Source: Phytoamicus setariae (lineage in GTDB: Bacteria > Pseudomonadota > Alphaproteobacteria > Rhizobiales > Rhizobiaceae). Taken from it: a DNA stretch of 64,000 nucleotides. Shown piece by piece: positions 50,615 to 60,190 of this stretch. Numbering within the stretch: position 1 is the stretch's first letter; each line of letters starts with the position of its first letter. The notes beneath the pieces were generated by a model, which saw nothing but the letters and a program-made list of their open reading frames with translations, was not told the origin of the DNA and ran no database searches. Where the stretch lies: assembly GCF_016722925.1 (NCBI RefSeq), contig NZ_JAEQNC010000020.1:1-64000 (forward strand), in the 5' to 3' direction. The position numbers and the translations under genes were made by a program.

Positions 50615-52066
50615 CTAGTGTCCGCCGGCATTTTCAGCCGGGGCGTCCGCCGCGCCGGCCGCAGGTGAAGAACTTGCAACACCGCCGTGGACAACAGCTG
50701 TCAGGTTTGCCGCGGCAAGCCAGAAATCGCGTTTGGCATTGATGGAAAGTTCGATGGCATTGATCTTCTCACGGGTGTCCGTGAGGAGTTCGAAAGTGTT
50801 CGAAATCATGCCGTTGTAGCTGAGTAGCGATTCTTCCTCGATTTTCGTGCGCAGTGGAACGAGGCTGTTGCGGTAGTGACGGGCGATATCGTAGCTCGAC
50901 CGGTAGGCCTCGTGGGCAGACCTCGCTTCGGAGCGCACGTTGACCGCTTTTTCCGCCAGCAGATTGGCTGATTGCATGTAGGCAAGTTCGGATTTCCGCA
51001 TTCTGGCCTTGCCGCTGTCGAAGATCGGAATGACGAATTCCAGTTCCTTCGCATATGTGGCGGTCTTTTTGGTCTTGCCGTCTTCTTTTTCCCGCTCAGC
51101 CTCGAAGCCGGAAATGATTTCCAGATCGGTGACATAGCGGGTCGCTTCCGTCAGGCCGTAGGTCTTGGCGGTCGCCTGCAGTTCCAGACGCGCCACCTGC
51201 AGGTCCAGGCGCTGTTGAATCGCTTGGGCCTCGATCACTTCGCTGACGATCAGCTTCTTCGGCAAGGGCGGTAGGCGGTTGGGAATCTGGTAGGCGGTTT
51301 CGTCGCCCCAGAGACCCATCAGCCGCGTCAGTTCCTCCTTGGCGAGACGGGCGGAAAGACGTGCCTGCGCGGCTTGGCCCGCCAGCTCGGCATAGAAGGC
51401 ATGCTCTCTCGCCTGGGCGCCCTTGGTCATTGCGCCGCTCTCGCCAAGCTTTTTGGCGAGCGCCGATGCCGCATCTGCGGCCACCTGGGCCTGGCTTAGC
51501 TGGCCGACCGTTTCCCATGACGAGACCGCGTTGATCCAGGCGCGCCGGGTGTTTGCGGCCAATTCGAAGGTCTTCAACGCTGCATTCTGCTCGGCCTGCC
51601 GGAACCTGACCTTGGCGATGTCGATATCCCTTTCGCGCGTCGCTAGCGCCAGCATGTTTATGGCAAGCGCCCCCTCGATCGTCTGGTAAGCTTCAAGACC
51701 CGGCGTGCCGATGCCGCCTAGGCCGATGGAGGCTGTCGGATTGCGCAGCATCGTTGTCTGCCAGACATCAGCGCTGGCGTCGCCAAGATCGGCATAGGCT
51801 GCCTGGAGGCCCTTGTTGTTGAGAAGGGCAATCTGGACCGCAGTCTCGATGTCGAGTAATTTACTGGCGGAAAGCAGGCCCTTGACGCGCTCTGTGCTTT
51901 TCTCTGCCTGGGCACGATTTTGTACCCAGACGGTTTCCTTATCGAGTGCTGCCGTGCTGCTTTTGACGGTGCTGAAGCCGGCATCTCTGGCGGAGAACTC
52001 TCCGCCTGTCGTACAACCGGCAAGCAGGAGCGTCCCAGCCAATCCCCCTAATACGTAGGTTCTCAT
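50615..52066 (-). CDS. TolC-family outer-membrane efflux lipoprotein
   Basis: This 483-residue lipoprotein has lipobox LLLAGC near residue 15. Long helical hairpins with SKLLDIETAVQIALLNNKGL and, later, KSELAYMQSANLLAEKAVNV are typical of CusC/TolC proteins. The ATG overlaps the stop of the small lipoprotein gene (ATGA). It could serve a copper pump encoded elsewhere. Confidence 0.88.
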   Translation of the reverse strand: MRTYVLGGLAGTLLLAGCTTGGEFSARDAGFSTVKSSTAALDKETVWVQNRAQAEKSTERVKGLLSASKLLDIETAVQIALLNNKGLQAAYADLGDASADVWQTTMLRNPTASIGLGGIGTPGLEAYQTIEGALAINMLALATRERDIDIAKVRFRQAEQNAALKTFELAANTRRAWINAVSSWETVGQLSQAQVAADAASALAKKLGESGAMTKGAQAREHAFYAELAGQAAQARLSARLAKEELTRLMGLWGDETAYQIPNRLPPLPKKLIVSEVIEAQAIQQRLDLQVARLELQATAKTYGLTEATRYVTDLEIISGFEAEREKEDGKTKKTATYAKELEFVIPIFDSGKARMRKSELAYMQSANLLAEKAVNVRSEARSAHEAYRSSYDIARHYRNSLVPLRTKIEEESLLSYNGMISNTFELLTDTREKINAIELSINAKRDFWLAAANLTAVVHGGVASSSPAAGAADAPAENAGGH

Positions 52067-52293
52067 GACGCGTCGCCTCCATCGGGAGAGACATCCTCGT
52101 TGAGCTTGCGCCATGGCTTCGGGTCTACGGGCATGCGGTGGGCATAGCCGGAGACAGGACTATGGAAACGGCTTAGAGTTATGGTCGCGGCGACGTCCGA
52201 AGGGTCACGCGGGGTCGTGACCTCGGCGGGAGGTGTGGCAGCGCATCCGCCCAGAACAATGGGCAGGATCGCCACCGAAAACAGGTGTTTCAT
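52063..52293 (-). CDS. small lipoprotein of the copper cluster
   Basis: This 76-residue lipoprotein has signal and lipobox FSVAILPIVLGGCAATPP, then a short polar chain with HRMPVDPKPWRKLNEDVSPD. Its end overlaps the start of the TolC-like gene. I have no family function for it; the position suggests an accessory of that outer-membrane protein. Confidence 0.7.
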   Translation of the reverse strand: MKHLFSVAILPIVLGGCAATPPAEVTTPRDPSDVAATITLSRFHSPVSGYAHRMPVDPKPWRKLNEDVSPDGGDAS

Positions 52294-52379
52294 GATGAAA
52301 TCCGAACATGGGTTGAACAATGGCCGGGTCAAGCGCAACGCTTGAAACAGGCCAATTCTGCCGCGTCAGCGGCGTTCAA

Positions 52380-52784
52380 TCATGTGCGGAAATTTGGGGG
52401 GCGATGCAGGCTCGACAGTTCACCGAAAACGGAGCGCTCGTCGAAGAAAATGCGAATCGAGCCCGGCAACGAAGTTGCCAATTGCTGAACGTCGGCAACT
52501 ATCGCCATGTTGAGGCAGAAATCGCTGCAGCAATCCTGTTTGGCCTGTTTGCTATCGCGATCCGCCACAGAACCGAGCTTGCCGTGATCGCCATGATCGC
52601 TATCGGCGTTGCCGGCAGATACATCCTGATCGGCATGGTGGGAGGCTGCGGATTGGGTTGCATAGGCCGAAGAGGCTTGGCCATGCATGGCGGTGCTGAC
52701 GGTAGGAAACGTATAAGCAGCCAGTGATGCGACGATCACCAGCCGGAGCAGAACCAGCATCTTGTTCAATGCGATTCGAAGCAC
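52380..52784 (-). CDS. exported histidine/cysteine-rich protein
   Basis: The product has 134 residues. A hydrophobic segment near the N terminus (LVLLRLVIVASLAAYTF) is followed by a histidine- and aspartate-rich part (ASHHADQDVSAGNADSDHGD) and a DCCSDFC motif, which could bind copper. The tail ELSSLHRPPNFRT recalls DUF2946-like proteins. A GTG start with GAGGG is chosen; other starts are possible. Confidence 0.65.
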   Translation of the reverse strand: MLRIALNKMLVLLRLVIVASLAAYTFPTVSTAMHGQASSAYATQSAASHHADQDVSAGNADSDHGDHGKLGSVADRDSKQAKQDCCSDFCLNMAIVADVQQLATSLPGSIRIFFDERSVFGELSSLHRPPNFRT

Positions 52785-52998
52785 GTTTCCCTCACGTTTC
52801 GACAGCCTCGCGCCGTCGGCGGCAATTGACACTGATTTGCAGGTGTCCGTCAAGTTGGCAGATGCGAGCTTCCAAAGCGGCGACGTCGGGCATTTCTCAA
52901 CCTTGTCACCGTTGTAAGGTCAAGTGGCTTCTTCCGAAGGCTATACGATTTCATTGGCGGCACCCCGATTTGCGAATGTCGATCGCCCCTGTAGCGCC

Positions 52999-53028
52999 AA
53001 CCCCTCGCCGCGGTGTCGGCGAGGGGTT
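52999..53028. terminator. long GC-rich hairpin after copZ
   Basis: AACCCCTCGCC and GGCGAGGGGTT form a perfect 11-bp stem with an eight-base loop and extra flanking pairs. It lies about 10 bases past the copZ stop. A T-run is lacking, so it may only pause or protect the message. Confidence 0.5.
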
Positions 53029-53037
53029 GGGGCGCCA

Positions 53038-53241
53038 TCAGATCGCAGAAAATGTCGCCGGATATCCGGCATCTTCCATTGCCGCGCCGATCGCGCCGGG
53101 ATCGGTCTTGGTCTCAACCGTCACCTTGCGGCGAATGAGATCAATGTTGGCGACGGCATCCGGATCCGTTGCCTTGATCACCTTGGTAACCGTGTTGACG
53201 CAATGGCCGCAGCTCATGTCGGGAATGTCGAATTCGTACAT
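53038..53241 (-). CDS. copZ: heavy-metal-associated (copper chaperone) protein
   Basis: This 67-residue protein has a single HMA domain with the metal motif MSCGHC and the usual ferredoxin-like pattern VNTVTKVIKATDPDAVANID. It would carry Cu(I) in the cytosol. GGAG lies eight bases before the ATG. It is the first gene of the leftward copper set. Confidence 0.9.
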   Translation of the reverse strand: MYEFDIPDMSCGHCVNTVTKVIKATDPDAVANIDLIRRKVTVETKTDPGAIGAAMEDAGYPATFSAI

Positions 53242-53396
53242 CGTCAAAGCTCCTGTCGTTTGGACATGACTGATATGGGGTTTCCAACGATGGCAAGGTC
53301 AAGACCTCGGACAGCTTCTTTTTGCGGGCGTCTGGCAACGTGGAAAAACGGGTGTCTTCTCCCTGGTTCGCACGACCGGACCGAAGGACCGCTCAA

Positions 53397-53888
53397 TCAT
53401 CCGCTCGAGCGAGTTGTTGACTTTTGAGTGCCGCGACCTGGCCTGACCTTCAGCACGTTCCGGATGGAAAAGCTTGAATGGATGCGTGCCACGCCCGGCA
53501 GAGCCGACAGGATTTCCTTGTGGATGCGCTCGAATTCTCCGGCACTTTCGACCTCCACCCGGAGAAGGTAGTCCGAGCCTCCGGTCATCAGGTAGCACTC
53601 CTGGATTTCGGGATACTTGCGGATGGCAGCTTCGAAGCGGTTAAGGTGTTCCTCTGTCTGCCGCTCAAGGGTGATATTGATGATCACCGCAATCGCGTCG
53701 GCGCCGTCTGTCTGGCCAACGAGAGCGGTATAGCCTCTGATATAGCCTTGCTCCTCCAGTATCGAGATCCGGCGCAGGCAAGCCGACGGCGACAGTCCCA
53801 CTTCCGCCGCAAGCTTGGTGTTGCTGACGCGCGCGTTCAGTTGCAACTGCCTGATGATGTTGCGGTCAATCGTGTCGAGTCTGCTCAT
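53397..53888 (-). CDS. Lrp/AsnC-family regulator of alanine catabolism
   Basis: The product has 163 residues. The N-terminal HTH (RVSNTKLAAEVGLSPSACLR) and C-terminal RAM ligand domain (CYLMTGGSDYLLRVEVESAG) are complete. It is divergent from alr-dadA-ridA, the arrangement of DadR/AldR-type activators that respond to alanine. The last 15 residues are an untypical charged tail. Confidence 0.92.
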   Translation of the reverse strand: MSRLDTIDRNIIRQLQLNARVSNTKLAAEVGLSPSACLRRISILEEQGYIRGYTALVGQTDGADAIAVIINITLERQTEEHLNRFEAAIRKYPEIQECYLMTGGSDYLLRVEVESAGEFERIHKEILSALPGVARIHSSFSIRNVLKVRPGRGTQKSTTRSSG

Positions 53889-54015
53889 GCAATTATCCTT
53901 TGTTTATTCGCTGATTATTGCGCGAATGCGTTCAATACGCAATTATCCAGCGAAAATTGCACGGCAATTCCCTCATTGTTTCAATATAATTGGTGACCAG
54001 AACGAGGACGTGCCA
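53889..54015. promoter_or_regulatory. divergent promoter region lrp/alr
   Basis: This AT-rich spacer contains ATTGCG at 53917 facing CGCAAT at 53938, and further ATTGC-type pieces near 53957 and 53964, suitable as Lrp half-sites. TATAAT at 53985-53990 may be the -10 of alr. Assignments are tentative. Confidence 0.5.
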
Positions 54016-55134
54016 ATGGACAATTCTCTCAACTTCGAACTCGACAACGACGCGCTGTCCGGGCGCCTGGTCATCGATCTTCAGGCGCTGAAGACGAATT
54101 ACGTCAAACTGGCCGGACTTGTCGGCGTTGCCGAAGCCGGGGCTGTCGTCAAGGCGGACGCCTATGGTCTGGGCGCAGCCCGCATCGCGCCAGCGCTTTA
54201 CGAGGCAGGCTGCCGCAAATTCTTCGTTGCCCATCTTCAGGAAGCAGCCTCACTCAAGCGCTATCTTCCGAAGGACGCCAGGCTGTATATCTTGAACGGC
54301 TTGCTGCCGTCCGGCGAAAAATTTGCCGCCGCCAACGGTTTCGTTCCGGTGCTCAATTCTCTGGAGCAGATTGCAAACTGGGCTGCCACGGCACGGGCGC
54401 TGGCGCGTGAACTTCCGGCAGTCTTGCAGTTCGACACGGGCATGTCGCGGCTCGGCCTCTCGGGCGAGGAGATTGCGACTTTGCTGGACGATCCATCCCT
54501 CCTAGACGGCATCGACATGCAGTTCGTCATGAGCCATCTCGCTTCGGCCGACGAAGGCGGCAGCCAGCAGAATGTGGATCAGCTCGCAGTCATGAAAGCG
54601 TCCGCACAGTTGTTTCCGGATGTGTCTCTGTGCTTTGCAAATTCCGGCGGCATCTTTCTCGGCGGCACGTATCACGGTGCGCTGGTTCGGCCCGGTATTG
54701 CGCTTTATGGCGGCATTCCGACGGATGCAGCCACTACCCGCATGCAGCAGGTCGTGCGCCTCGATGCTCGGGTCATTCAGACGCGCACCGTCCCCGCTGG
54801 GACCCTGGTGGGCTATAGTGGCGCGCACCTGACCTCCCGCGAAACGCGCCTTGCAACAATTGCTGCCGGCTATGCCGATGGCCTGCCTCGCAGTTTGAGC
54901 GATAGGGGGGCTGCCTATTTCGGCGAAACCCGCCTGCCGATCGTCGGCCGGGTCTCCATGGACAGCATCACGCTCGACGTCAGCGCATTGCCATCCGGCA
55001 CGCTCAAGCTCGGCAGTTTGGTCGAGCTGATCGGCCCGCACCAGACGCTCGAGGATATTGCGGCGGCAGCCGGAACCATTTCCTACGAAATCCTGACCAG
55101 CCTCGGCCATCGCTATCACCGCGAATACGTTTGA
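54016..55134 (+). CDS. alr: alanine racemase (catabolic)
   Basis: This 372-residue PLP enzyme interconverts L- and D-alanine. The PLP lysine is K46 in AVVKADAYGLGAA, and the catalytic tyrosine lies in VGYSGAHLTSRETRLATIAA. With dadA directly behind, it is the catabolic DadX type. The ATG at MDNSLNFELD was chosen over a longer frame that starts inside the regulator. Confidence 0.94.
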   Translation: MDNSLNFELDNDALSGRLVIDLQALKTNYVKLAGLVGVAEAGAVVKADAYGLGAARIAPALYEAGCRKFFVAHLQEAASLKRYLPKDARLYILNGLLPSGEKFAAANGFVPVLNSLEQIANWAATARALARELPAVLQFDTGMSRLGLSGEEIATLLDDPSLLDGIDMQFVMSHLASADEGGSQQNVDQLAVMKASAQLFPDVSLCFANSGGIFLGGTYHGALVRPGIALYGGIPTDAATTRMQQVVRLDARVIQTRTVPAGTLVGYSGAHLTSRETRLATIAAGYADGLPRSLSDRGAAYFGETRLPIVGRVSMDSITLDVSALPSGTLKLGSLVELIGPHQTLEDIAAAAGTISYEILTSLGHRYHREYV

Positions 55135-55168
55135 GCGGGCAGACATCAGACAATAAACAGAGGGCATC

Positions 55169-56419
55169 ATGAAGGTTACAATTTTGGGCGCTGGGGTCGT
55201 TGGGGTCACCTCGGCTTATTACCTGGCAAAGGCCGGCCACGAAGTGACCGTGATCGACCGCCAGACCGGGCCGGCGCTCGAGACCAGCTTTGCCAATGCG
55301 GGCGAGGTGTCTTTCGGCTACTGCTCTCCCTGGGCAGCACCCGGTATTCCGCAGAAGGCCCTGAAATGGCTGTTCATGGAGCATGCACCGCTGATCCTGC
55401 GGCCGAAGCTCGACGGGGCAATGATCTCCTGGATGCTGCAGATGCTGTCCAACTGCACCTCCAGCCGCTACGCCATCAACAAGAGCCGCATGCTGCGGCT
55501 GGCCGACTACAGCCGTGTATCGTTGGCCGAGGTACGCAACGACACTACGATCGCCTATGACGAGCGGATGCAGGGCACCTTGCAGCTGTTCCGCACCCAG
55601 GCGCAGCTCGATGCGTCGGCCAAGGACGTCAAGGCGCTGGCCGCGGACGGCATCCCTTACGAGGTGCTGGACCGGGACGGCTGCGTACGCGTCGAGCCGG
55701 CTCTGGCCAAGGTTCGGGACAAGATCGTCGGCGGCCTGCTGACGCCCAAGGATGAAACCGGCGATTGCTTCAAGTTCACCAATGCGCTGGCCGCCAAGGC
55801 TGCCAGCATGGGCGTGACCTTCGATTATGGGCGCACCATCAAGGGGCTGGAAGTGGCTGGCGGCCAGATTCGCGGGGTCGTGACCGACAAGGGTGTCCAG
55901 CACAGCGATGCATTCGTCGTCGCACTCGGCAGCTATTCGCCGCTGCTGTTGAAACCGCTGGGGATCAAGTTGCCGGTCTATCCGGTCAAGGGCTATTCGC
56001 TGACCATCCCCATCGTGGACGCGTCGCGGTCACCGGAATCGACCGTGATGGACGAGACCTACAAGATTGCTATTACTCGGCTGGGTGACCGCATCCGGGT
56101 GGGCGGCATGGCGGAAATCTCGGGCTATACCAACGATCTCGCCCTTCCGCGCCGTCGTACCCTCGAGCATTCGGTCACCGACCTGTTTCCGGGCGGCGAC
56201 GTCAGCAAGGCCACCTTCTGGTCCGGCCTCAGGCCGATGACGCCGGATGGCACGCCGGTGATCGGCCGGACGAAATTCAGCAACCTCTATCTCAACACCG
56301 GTCACGGCACGCTGGGCTGGACGATGAGCTGCGGCTCGGGTCGCTTGCTGAGCGATATCGTCAGTGGCCGTAAGCCCGACATCGAAAGCGCCGACCTCGC
56401 GCTGAGCCGGTACAACTGA
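55169..56419 (+). CDS. dadA: D-amino acid dehydrogenase
   Basis: This 416-residue FAD enzyme oxidises D-alanine to pyruvate and ammonia, passing electrons to the respiratory chain. The N-terminal FAD motif reads [39 protein letters not shown] and [20 protein letters not shown] are conserved DadA blocks. It is 35 bases behind alr and is followed by ridA. Confidence 0.95.
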   Translation: MKVTILGAGVVGVTSAYYLAKAGHEVTVIDRQTGPALETSFANAGEVSFGYCSPWAAPGIPQKALKWLFMEHAPLILRPKLDGAMISWMLQMLSNCTSSRYAINKSRMLRLADYSRVSLAEVRNDTTIAYDERMQGTLQLFRTQAQLDASAKDVKALAADGIPYEVLDRDGCVRVEPALAKVRDKIVGGLLTPKDETGDCFKFTNALAAKAASMGVTFDYGRTIKGLEVAGGQIRGVVTDKGVQHSDAFVVALGSYSPLLLKPLGIKLPVYPVKGYSLTIPIVDASRSPESTVMDETYKIAITRLGDRIRVGGMAEISGYTNDLALPRRRTLEHSVTDLFPGGDVSKATFWSGLRPMTPDGTPVIGRTKFSNLYLNTGHGTLGWTMSCGSGRLLSDIVSGRKPDIESADLALSRYN

Positions 56420-56463
56420 CATCGGTGAAAGCACGTCCGCACACCTATCAAGAGGAAACAACC

Positions 56464-56844
56464 ATGATCGAAGCAATCTCCACCGATAAGGCACCTGCCG
56501 CGATCGGGCCCTTCTCGCAGGCGGTGAAAGTCGGCAACCTGCTGTTCGTTTCGGGCCAATTGCCGATCGATCCGGCGACCGGCAATTTCAATTCGGAAGA
56601 TCCGGTCGACCAGATGAAGCAGTGCCTCGCCAATATCGCGGAAATCGCCAAGGCAAGCGGCACCAGCATCACCAACACGGTCAAGACGACGGTTCTGCTG
56701 ACCGACCTGTCGCGCTTTGCCGATATCAACGCAGCCTATGCGCAAGCGTTTGTTGCACCTTACCCGGCACGCGCCTGCTATGAAGTGTCGGCGCTACCCA
56801 AGGGTGCGCAGGTCGAAGTCGAGGCCGTTATCGCTATCCCCTGA
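56464..56844 (+). CDS. ridA: RidA-family enamine/imine deaminase
   Basis: This 126-residue YjgF/RidA protein has AAIGPFSQAVKVGNLLFVSG, GQLPIDP and the C-terminal ARACYEVSALPKGAQVEVEA with the catalytic arginine. RidA hydrolyses reactive enamine/imine products such as 2-iminopropionate, which DadA makes from alanine, so its place as third gene of the operon is fitting. AAGAGGAAAC precedes the ATG. Confidence 0.93.
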   Translation: MIEAISTDKAPAAIGPFSQAVKVGNLLFVSGQLPIDPATGNFNSEDPVDQMKQCLANIAEIAKASGTSITNTVKTTVLLTDLSRFADINAAYAQAFVAPYPARACYEVSALPKGAQVEVEAVIAIP

Positions 56845-56882
56845 TTGGATCGGCGATATCAGCCCGTCTGTGAGTTCAACTG

Positions 56883-56915
56883 CGACCGCGCCGGATCAAC
56901 ATTCCGGTGCGGTCG
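56883..56915. terminator. terminator between convergent operons
   Basis: CGACCGCGCCGGA and TCCGGTGCGGTCG form a 13-bp stem with one wobble pair and a seven-base loop, followed by TTGCGTTT. It can serve ridA on the plus strand and the fusion gene on the minus strand. Confidence 0.7.
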
Positions 56916-57003
56916 TTGCGTTTCCGGGTATGCAGGCGGCAAGAGGCAGTCGATATCGATAAGGATTCGACAGGACGTGTGACCATGCTCCGGCGCTTGC
57001 CGA

Positions 57004-59037
57004 TCAGGCTGCGTTCTTCCTGGAACCCTTGCCGTCTTCCAGCCATTTCACCTGCTCCTGCGTGAGCTGAAGATTCAGCGCCGAAAGGCTGTCTTCCAGT
57101 TCCGTAAGGTTGCGCGGGCCAATCAACGGTATGACCGGGAAGGGCTGTGCCAGCACATAGGCCAGGGCGATGTGGATCGGAAGGCGGCCGAGTTTTTTGG
57201 CTAGCTCGATGGCCCGGTCGCGCCGCTCGAAGTTCTTCTCCGAATACCAGACCCGAACAATCTCTTCGTCGTCCAGCTTGTCACGACCGGCGCGCTCGGT
57301 GAAGAAGCCGCGGGCCTGGCTCGACCAGGCGAAATTGGGGATCTGTTTTTTCTTCAACCAGTCCTTCCAGCCATCGTCGGATGCCGCAACACAGCCGTCC
57401 CATATCGTATCAAGCATTTCGGCCAGCGCAAAATTGTTAGAGAGTGCAGCAGGCGTGGCTTTTCCGTGCCTTGTTGCGTAGGCTATCGCCTCGTCCAAGC
57501 GTTGGCGCGTCCAGTTCGAACCGCCGAAGATGCCGCGGATACGTCCGGCTTTGGCTTCGGCATCCATGGCGTCAACGAATTCGCCGACCGGGATATCGGG
57601 ATTGTCGCGATGCATGAAATAGACATCGACATAGTCAGTCTTCAGCCGGTCCAGCGATTGCGTCAATTGCTTGGCGATCTGGTCGGGATAGCAGAGCGGC
57701 GAATGAGCGCCCTTGCCGATGACAATCATGTCCTCGCGAGGCACGTTGCGGCTGGTGTGCCAGTCGCCGAAGATTTCCTCGGTCTTGCCGCCGGCGTAGA
57801 TGTAGGCGGTGTCGAAGATATTGCCGCCCGCTTCGTAAAAGCCGTCGAGGGTCAGCGATGCAGCGGCAAAATTGGGGAAGAATTCGAAGCCGAGCGCGGC
57901 CACGGAGCCTTGTTTGGATAGGCCCGGAATAGCCCGGCGCGGAAGCCTGTTGCCCGGCTTGACCTTGCTGCCAGCGATGCTGTGTGTACGGGTCTCGGCT
58001 CTTTCAACCTCATATTCAAGGCCAATCGCGGCGCGCCACTTGTCGAGGACGCGCAGGTTGCCGAGCGAGTCGGCATGGTCCATCCCTAGCGAGGCGAATT
58101 CCTTTTTACCCGCACGGATAGCGCGGCCCGCCGCATCGACTTCGAACGCATAGAGCCAGCCGCTTTCCTTCACACTGACGGTCTTTTTCGAACCGTCGGG
58201 CTTGATGATGTCGATCTTGCCGGTGCCGCCCTTGTGACCCGAGGCAAACCAGAAATCCCTAACCTCGATGCGCCCGTCCGAGCCAATGATGCGCAGTGTG
58301 TTGTCCTGGTTGGCCATGATCGAGCAGGACACTTCGGCGATGATGGAATTGGGAAACTTCAGGATAGCCGAAGCCCATTCGTCGACGCCCGTCTGGCCGA
58401 GATGGCCGATGCCATGAACGGTTTCCGGTTCGAGATAGGGCAGGCCATCCACCGCGCCTGCGATTAGCCGCGCCATGGAGACGGGGTAGCCGCCGACATC
58501 GAGGATGCCGCCACCGGCGGTTTCCTGCGCAAACAGCCGGTGCTCCGGTGTCACCGTGCCCATATCGAAGCCGAAGCTCGAACGGATAATTCTGACCTTG
58601 CCGACGGCGCCGCTTTGAACCAGCTTCAACAGCTTGGCGGTCATCGGATGCAGGCGATACATGAAAGCTTCGCCGGCAAAGACGCCTGCCTTGCTGGCCT
58701 CGTGATAGACGGCCGCCGCATCATAGGCGGAAAGCGCGATGGGTTTTTCGACCAGCACATGCTTGCCGGCGCGAACGGCCTTGATCGCCCATTCGGCGTG
58801 GCCTGTATGTGGCGTGGCGATATAGACCGCGTCGATTTCCGGCTCCTTCAGCAGCGCCTCATAGCCGTCGAGGATGCGGGCTCCGGCAAACTGGCTGGCA
58901 AGGCCAGGCTTGCCTGGGTTACGGCTCGCAATCGTAGAAAGGATCCCAGTCTTCGAATGCGCGATGCCATCAGCAAAGGTGCGTGCGATGGTGCCGGGGC
59001 CAATGATTCCCCAACGAATTTTGTTATTTTCAGACAT
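57004..59037 (-). CDS. Gfo/Idh/MocA oxidoreductase fused to aldo/keto reductase
   Basis: The product has 677 residues. Residues about 5-330 form a Gfo/Idh/MocA dehydrogenase: WGIIGPGTIARTFADGIAHS as cofactor fold, LVEKPIALSAYDA with the EKP motif. Residues about 365-670 form an aldo/keto reductase: TLDGFYEAGGNIFDTAYIYA, DYVDVYFMHRDNP and the C-terminal VIPLIGPRNLTELEDSLSAL. Both parts bind NAD(P) and act on sugars. GGAGGAGC precedes the ATG. It ends a sugar-transport and GH2 gene run, so it may process galactosides or their oxidised forms. Confidence 0.92.
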   Translation of the reverse strand: MSENNKIRWGIIGPGTIARTFADGIAHSKTGILSTIASRNPGKPGLASQFAGARILDGYEALLKEPEIDAVYIATPHTGHAEWAIKAVRAGKHVLVEKPIALSAYDAAAVYHEASKAGVFAGEAFMYRLHPMTAKLLKLVQSGAVGKVRIIRSSFGFDMGTVTPEHRLFAQETAGGGILDVGGYPVSMARLIAGAVDGLPYLEPETVHGIGHLGQTGVDEWASAILKFPNSIIAEVSCSIMANQDNTLRIIGSDGRIEVRDFWFASGHKGGTGKIDIIKPDGSKKTVSVKESGWLYAFEVDAAGRAIRAGKKEFASLGMDHADSLGNLRVLDKWRAAIGLEYEVERAETRTHSIAGSKVKPGNRLPRRAIPGLSKQGSVAALGFEFFPNFAAASLTLDGFYEAGGNIFDTAYIYAGGKTEEIFGDWHTSRNVPREDMIVIGKGAHSPLCYPDQIAKQLTQSLDRLKTDYVDVYFMHRDNPDIPVGEFVDAMDAEAKAGRIRGIFGGSNWTRQRLDEAIAYATRHGKATPAALSNNFALAEMLDTIWDGCVAASDDGWKDWLKKKQIPNFAWSSQARGFFTERAGRDKLDDEEIVRVWYSEKNFERRDRAIELAKKLGRLPIHIALAYVLAQPFPVIPLIGPRNLTELEDSLSALNLQLTQEQVKWLEDGKGSRKNAA

Positions 59038-59095
59038 GGGTGCTCCTCCTGCCGAAGCTGGTGCCAAATGCTGTGCGTCGGAATACGGCCTGCGT

Positions 59096-60181
59096 TCAGC
59101 GCAGCCGGTTCCCTGCGCTGTCGAAAAGGAATGCGGTGGCGGCGGCAATTCCGACCGTCAGCTTGTCCTTGCTTGTAGCGGCGCGGGATTCCTCGCGCTC
59201 GACGGTGATGCGTTCGCCCTTGCCGACATGGGCGTAGATGTAGCTGGTGTTGCCCAGGTGCTCGGCAACGTCGACGTCGATTTCGAGATCGGTGCTGCCT
59301 TCGCCGGCACCAACGAAATGCTCCGGCCGGACGCCCAGCGTTATAGCGTCACCCTTGGAAACGGCCGCTGCGAGCGGCATTGTCAGGCGGGCAGTGGGTT
59401 GGCTGGCAAGCGCGACGGTGATTTGCCCATTGCCCGCCTCTAGGACTTCGGCGCCGAGGAAATTCATCTTTGGTGAACCGATGAAACCCGCAACGAACGT
59501 GTTAGCCGGATCGTCGTAAAGATCGAGCGGGCCGCCGACCTGTTCGACTTCGCCTGCGCGCAACACCACGATCTTGTCGGCGAGCGTCATCGCCTCGACT
59601 TGATCGTGGGTTACGTAGATGATTGTGGTCTTGAGTTCCTTATGGAGTTTGGCGATCTCGACGCGCATATGGACGCGAAGTTCCGCATCGAGGTTGGAAA
59701 GCGGCTCGTCGAACAGGAACACATCCGGATTGCGGACGATGGCGCGGCCGATGGCGACACGTTGGCGCTGGCCACCGGAAAGCGCCTTCGGCTTTCGCTC
59801 CATCAGGGGGCCGAGTTCGAGGATATTGACCGCGGCCATCACACGCTTGTCTATCTCGTCCTTCGCCATGCCGGCAAAACGAAGCGCGAAGCCCATGTTC
59901 TCACGCACCGTCATGTGCGGATAGAGCGCATAGGACTGGAAGACCATGGCGATGCCGCGCTTGGAGGGGTCGACATCGTTCATTTCGACGCCGCCGATCT
60001 TGAGCACGCCGGAGGTGATGTCCTCTAGTCCTGCGATCATTCTGAGAAGCGTGGATTTGCCGCATCCGGACGGTCCGACGAAGACCACGAATTCGCCCGA
60101 CCTGATGTCGAGATCGACGCCCTTGATGATCTCCAGCGCACCGAAACTCTTGCGAATTCCTGTCAGCGTGACATCTGCCAT
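59096..60181 (-). CDS. sugar ABC transporter ATPase (UgpC/MalK-like)
   Basis: This 361-residue ATPase has Walker [10 protein letters not shown], signature [15 protein letters not shown], Walker [17 protein letters not shown] and switch [14 protein letters not shown], all canonical, with a C-terminal TOBE/MalK-type regulatory domain. It lies nine bases after the GH2 gene and energises the two permeases upstream of that gene. Confidence 0.95.
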   Translation of the reverse strand: MADVTLTGIRKSFGALEIIKGVDLDIRSGEFVVFVGPSGCGKSTLLRMIAGLEDITSGVLKIGGVEMNDVDPSKRGIAMVFQSYALYPHMTVRENMGFALRFAGMAKDEIDKRVMAAVNILELGPLMERKPKALSGGQRQRVAIGRAIVRNPDVFLFDEPLSNLDAELRVHMRVEIAKLHKELKTTIIYVTHDQVEAMTLADKIVVLRAGEVEQVGGPLDLYDDPANTFVAGFIGSPKMNFLGAEVLEAGNGQITVALASQPTARLTMPLAAAVSKGDAITLGVRPEHFVGAGEGSTDLEIDVDVAEHLGNTSYIYAHVGKGERITVEREESRAATSKDKLTVGIAAATAFLFDSAGNRLR

Positions 60182-60190
60182 TTCAACCCC

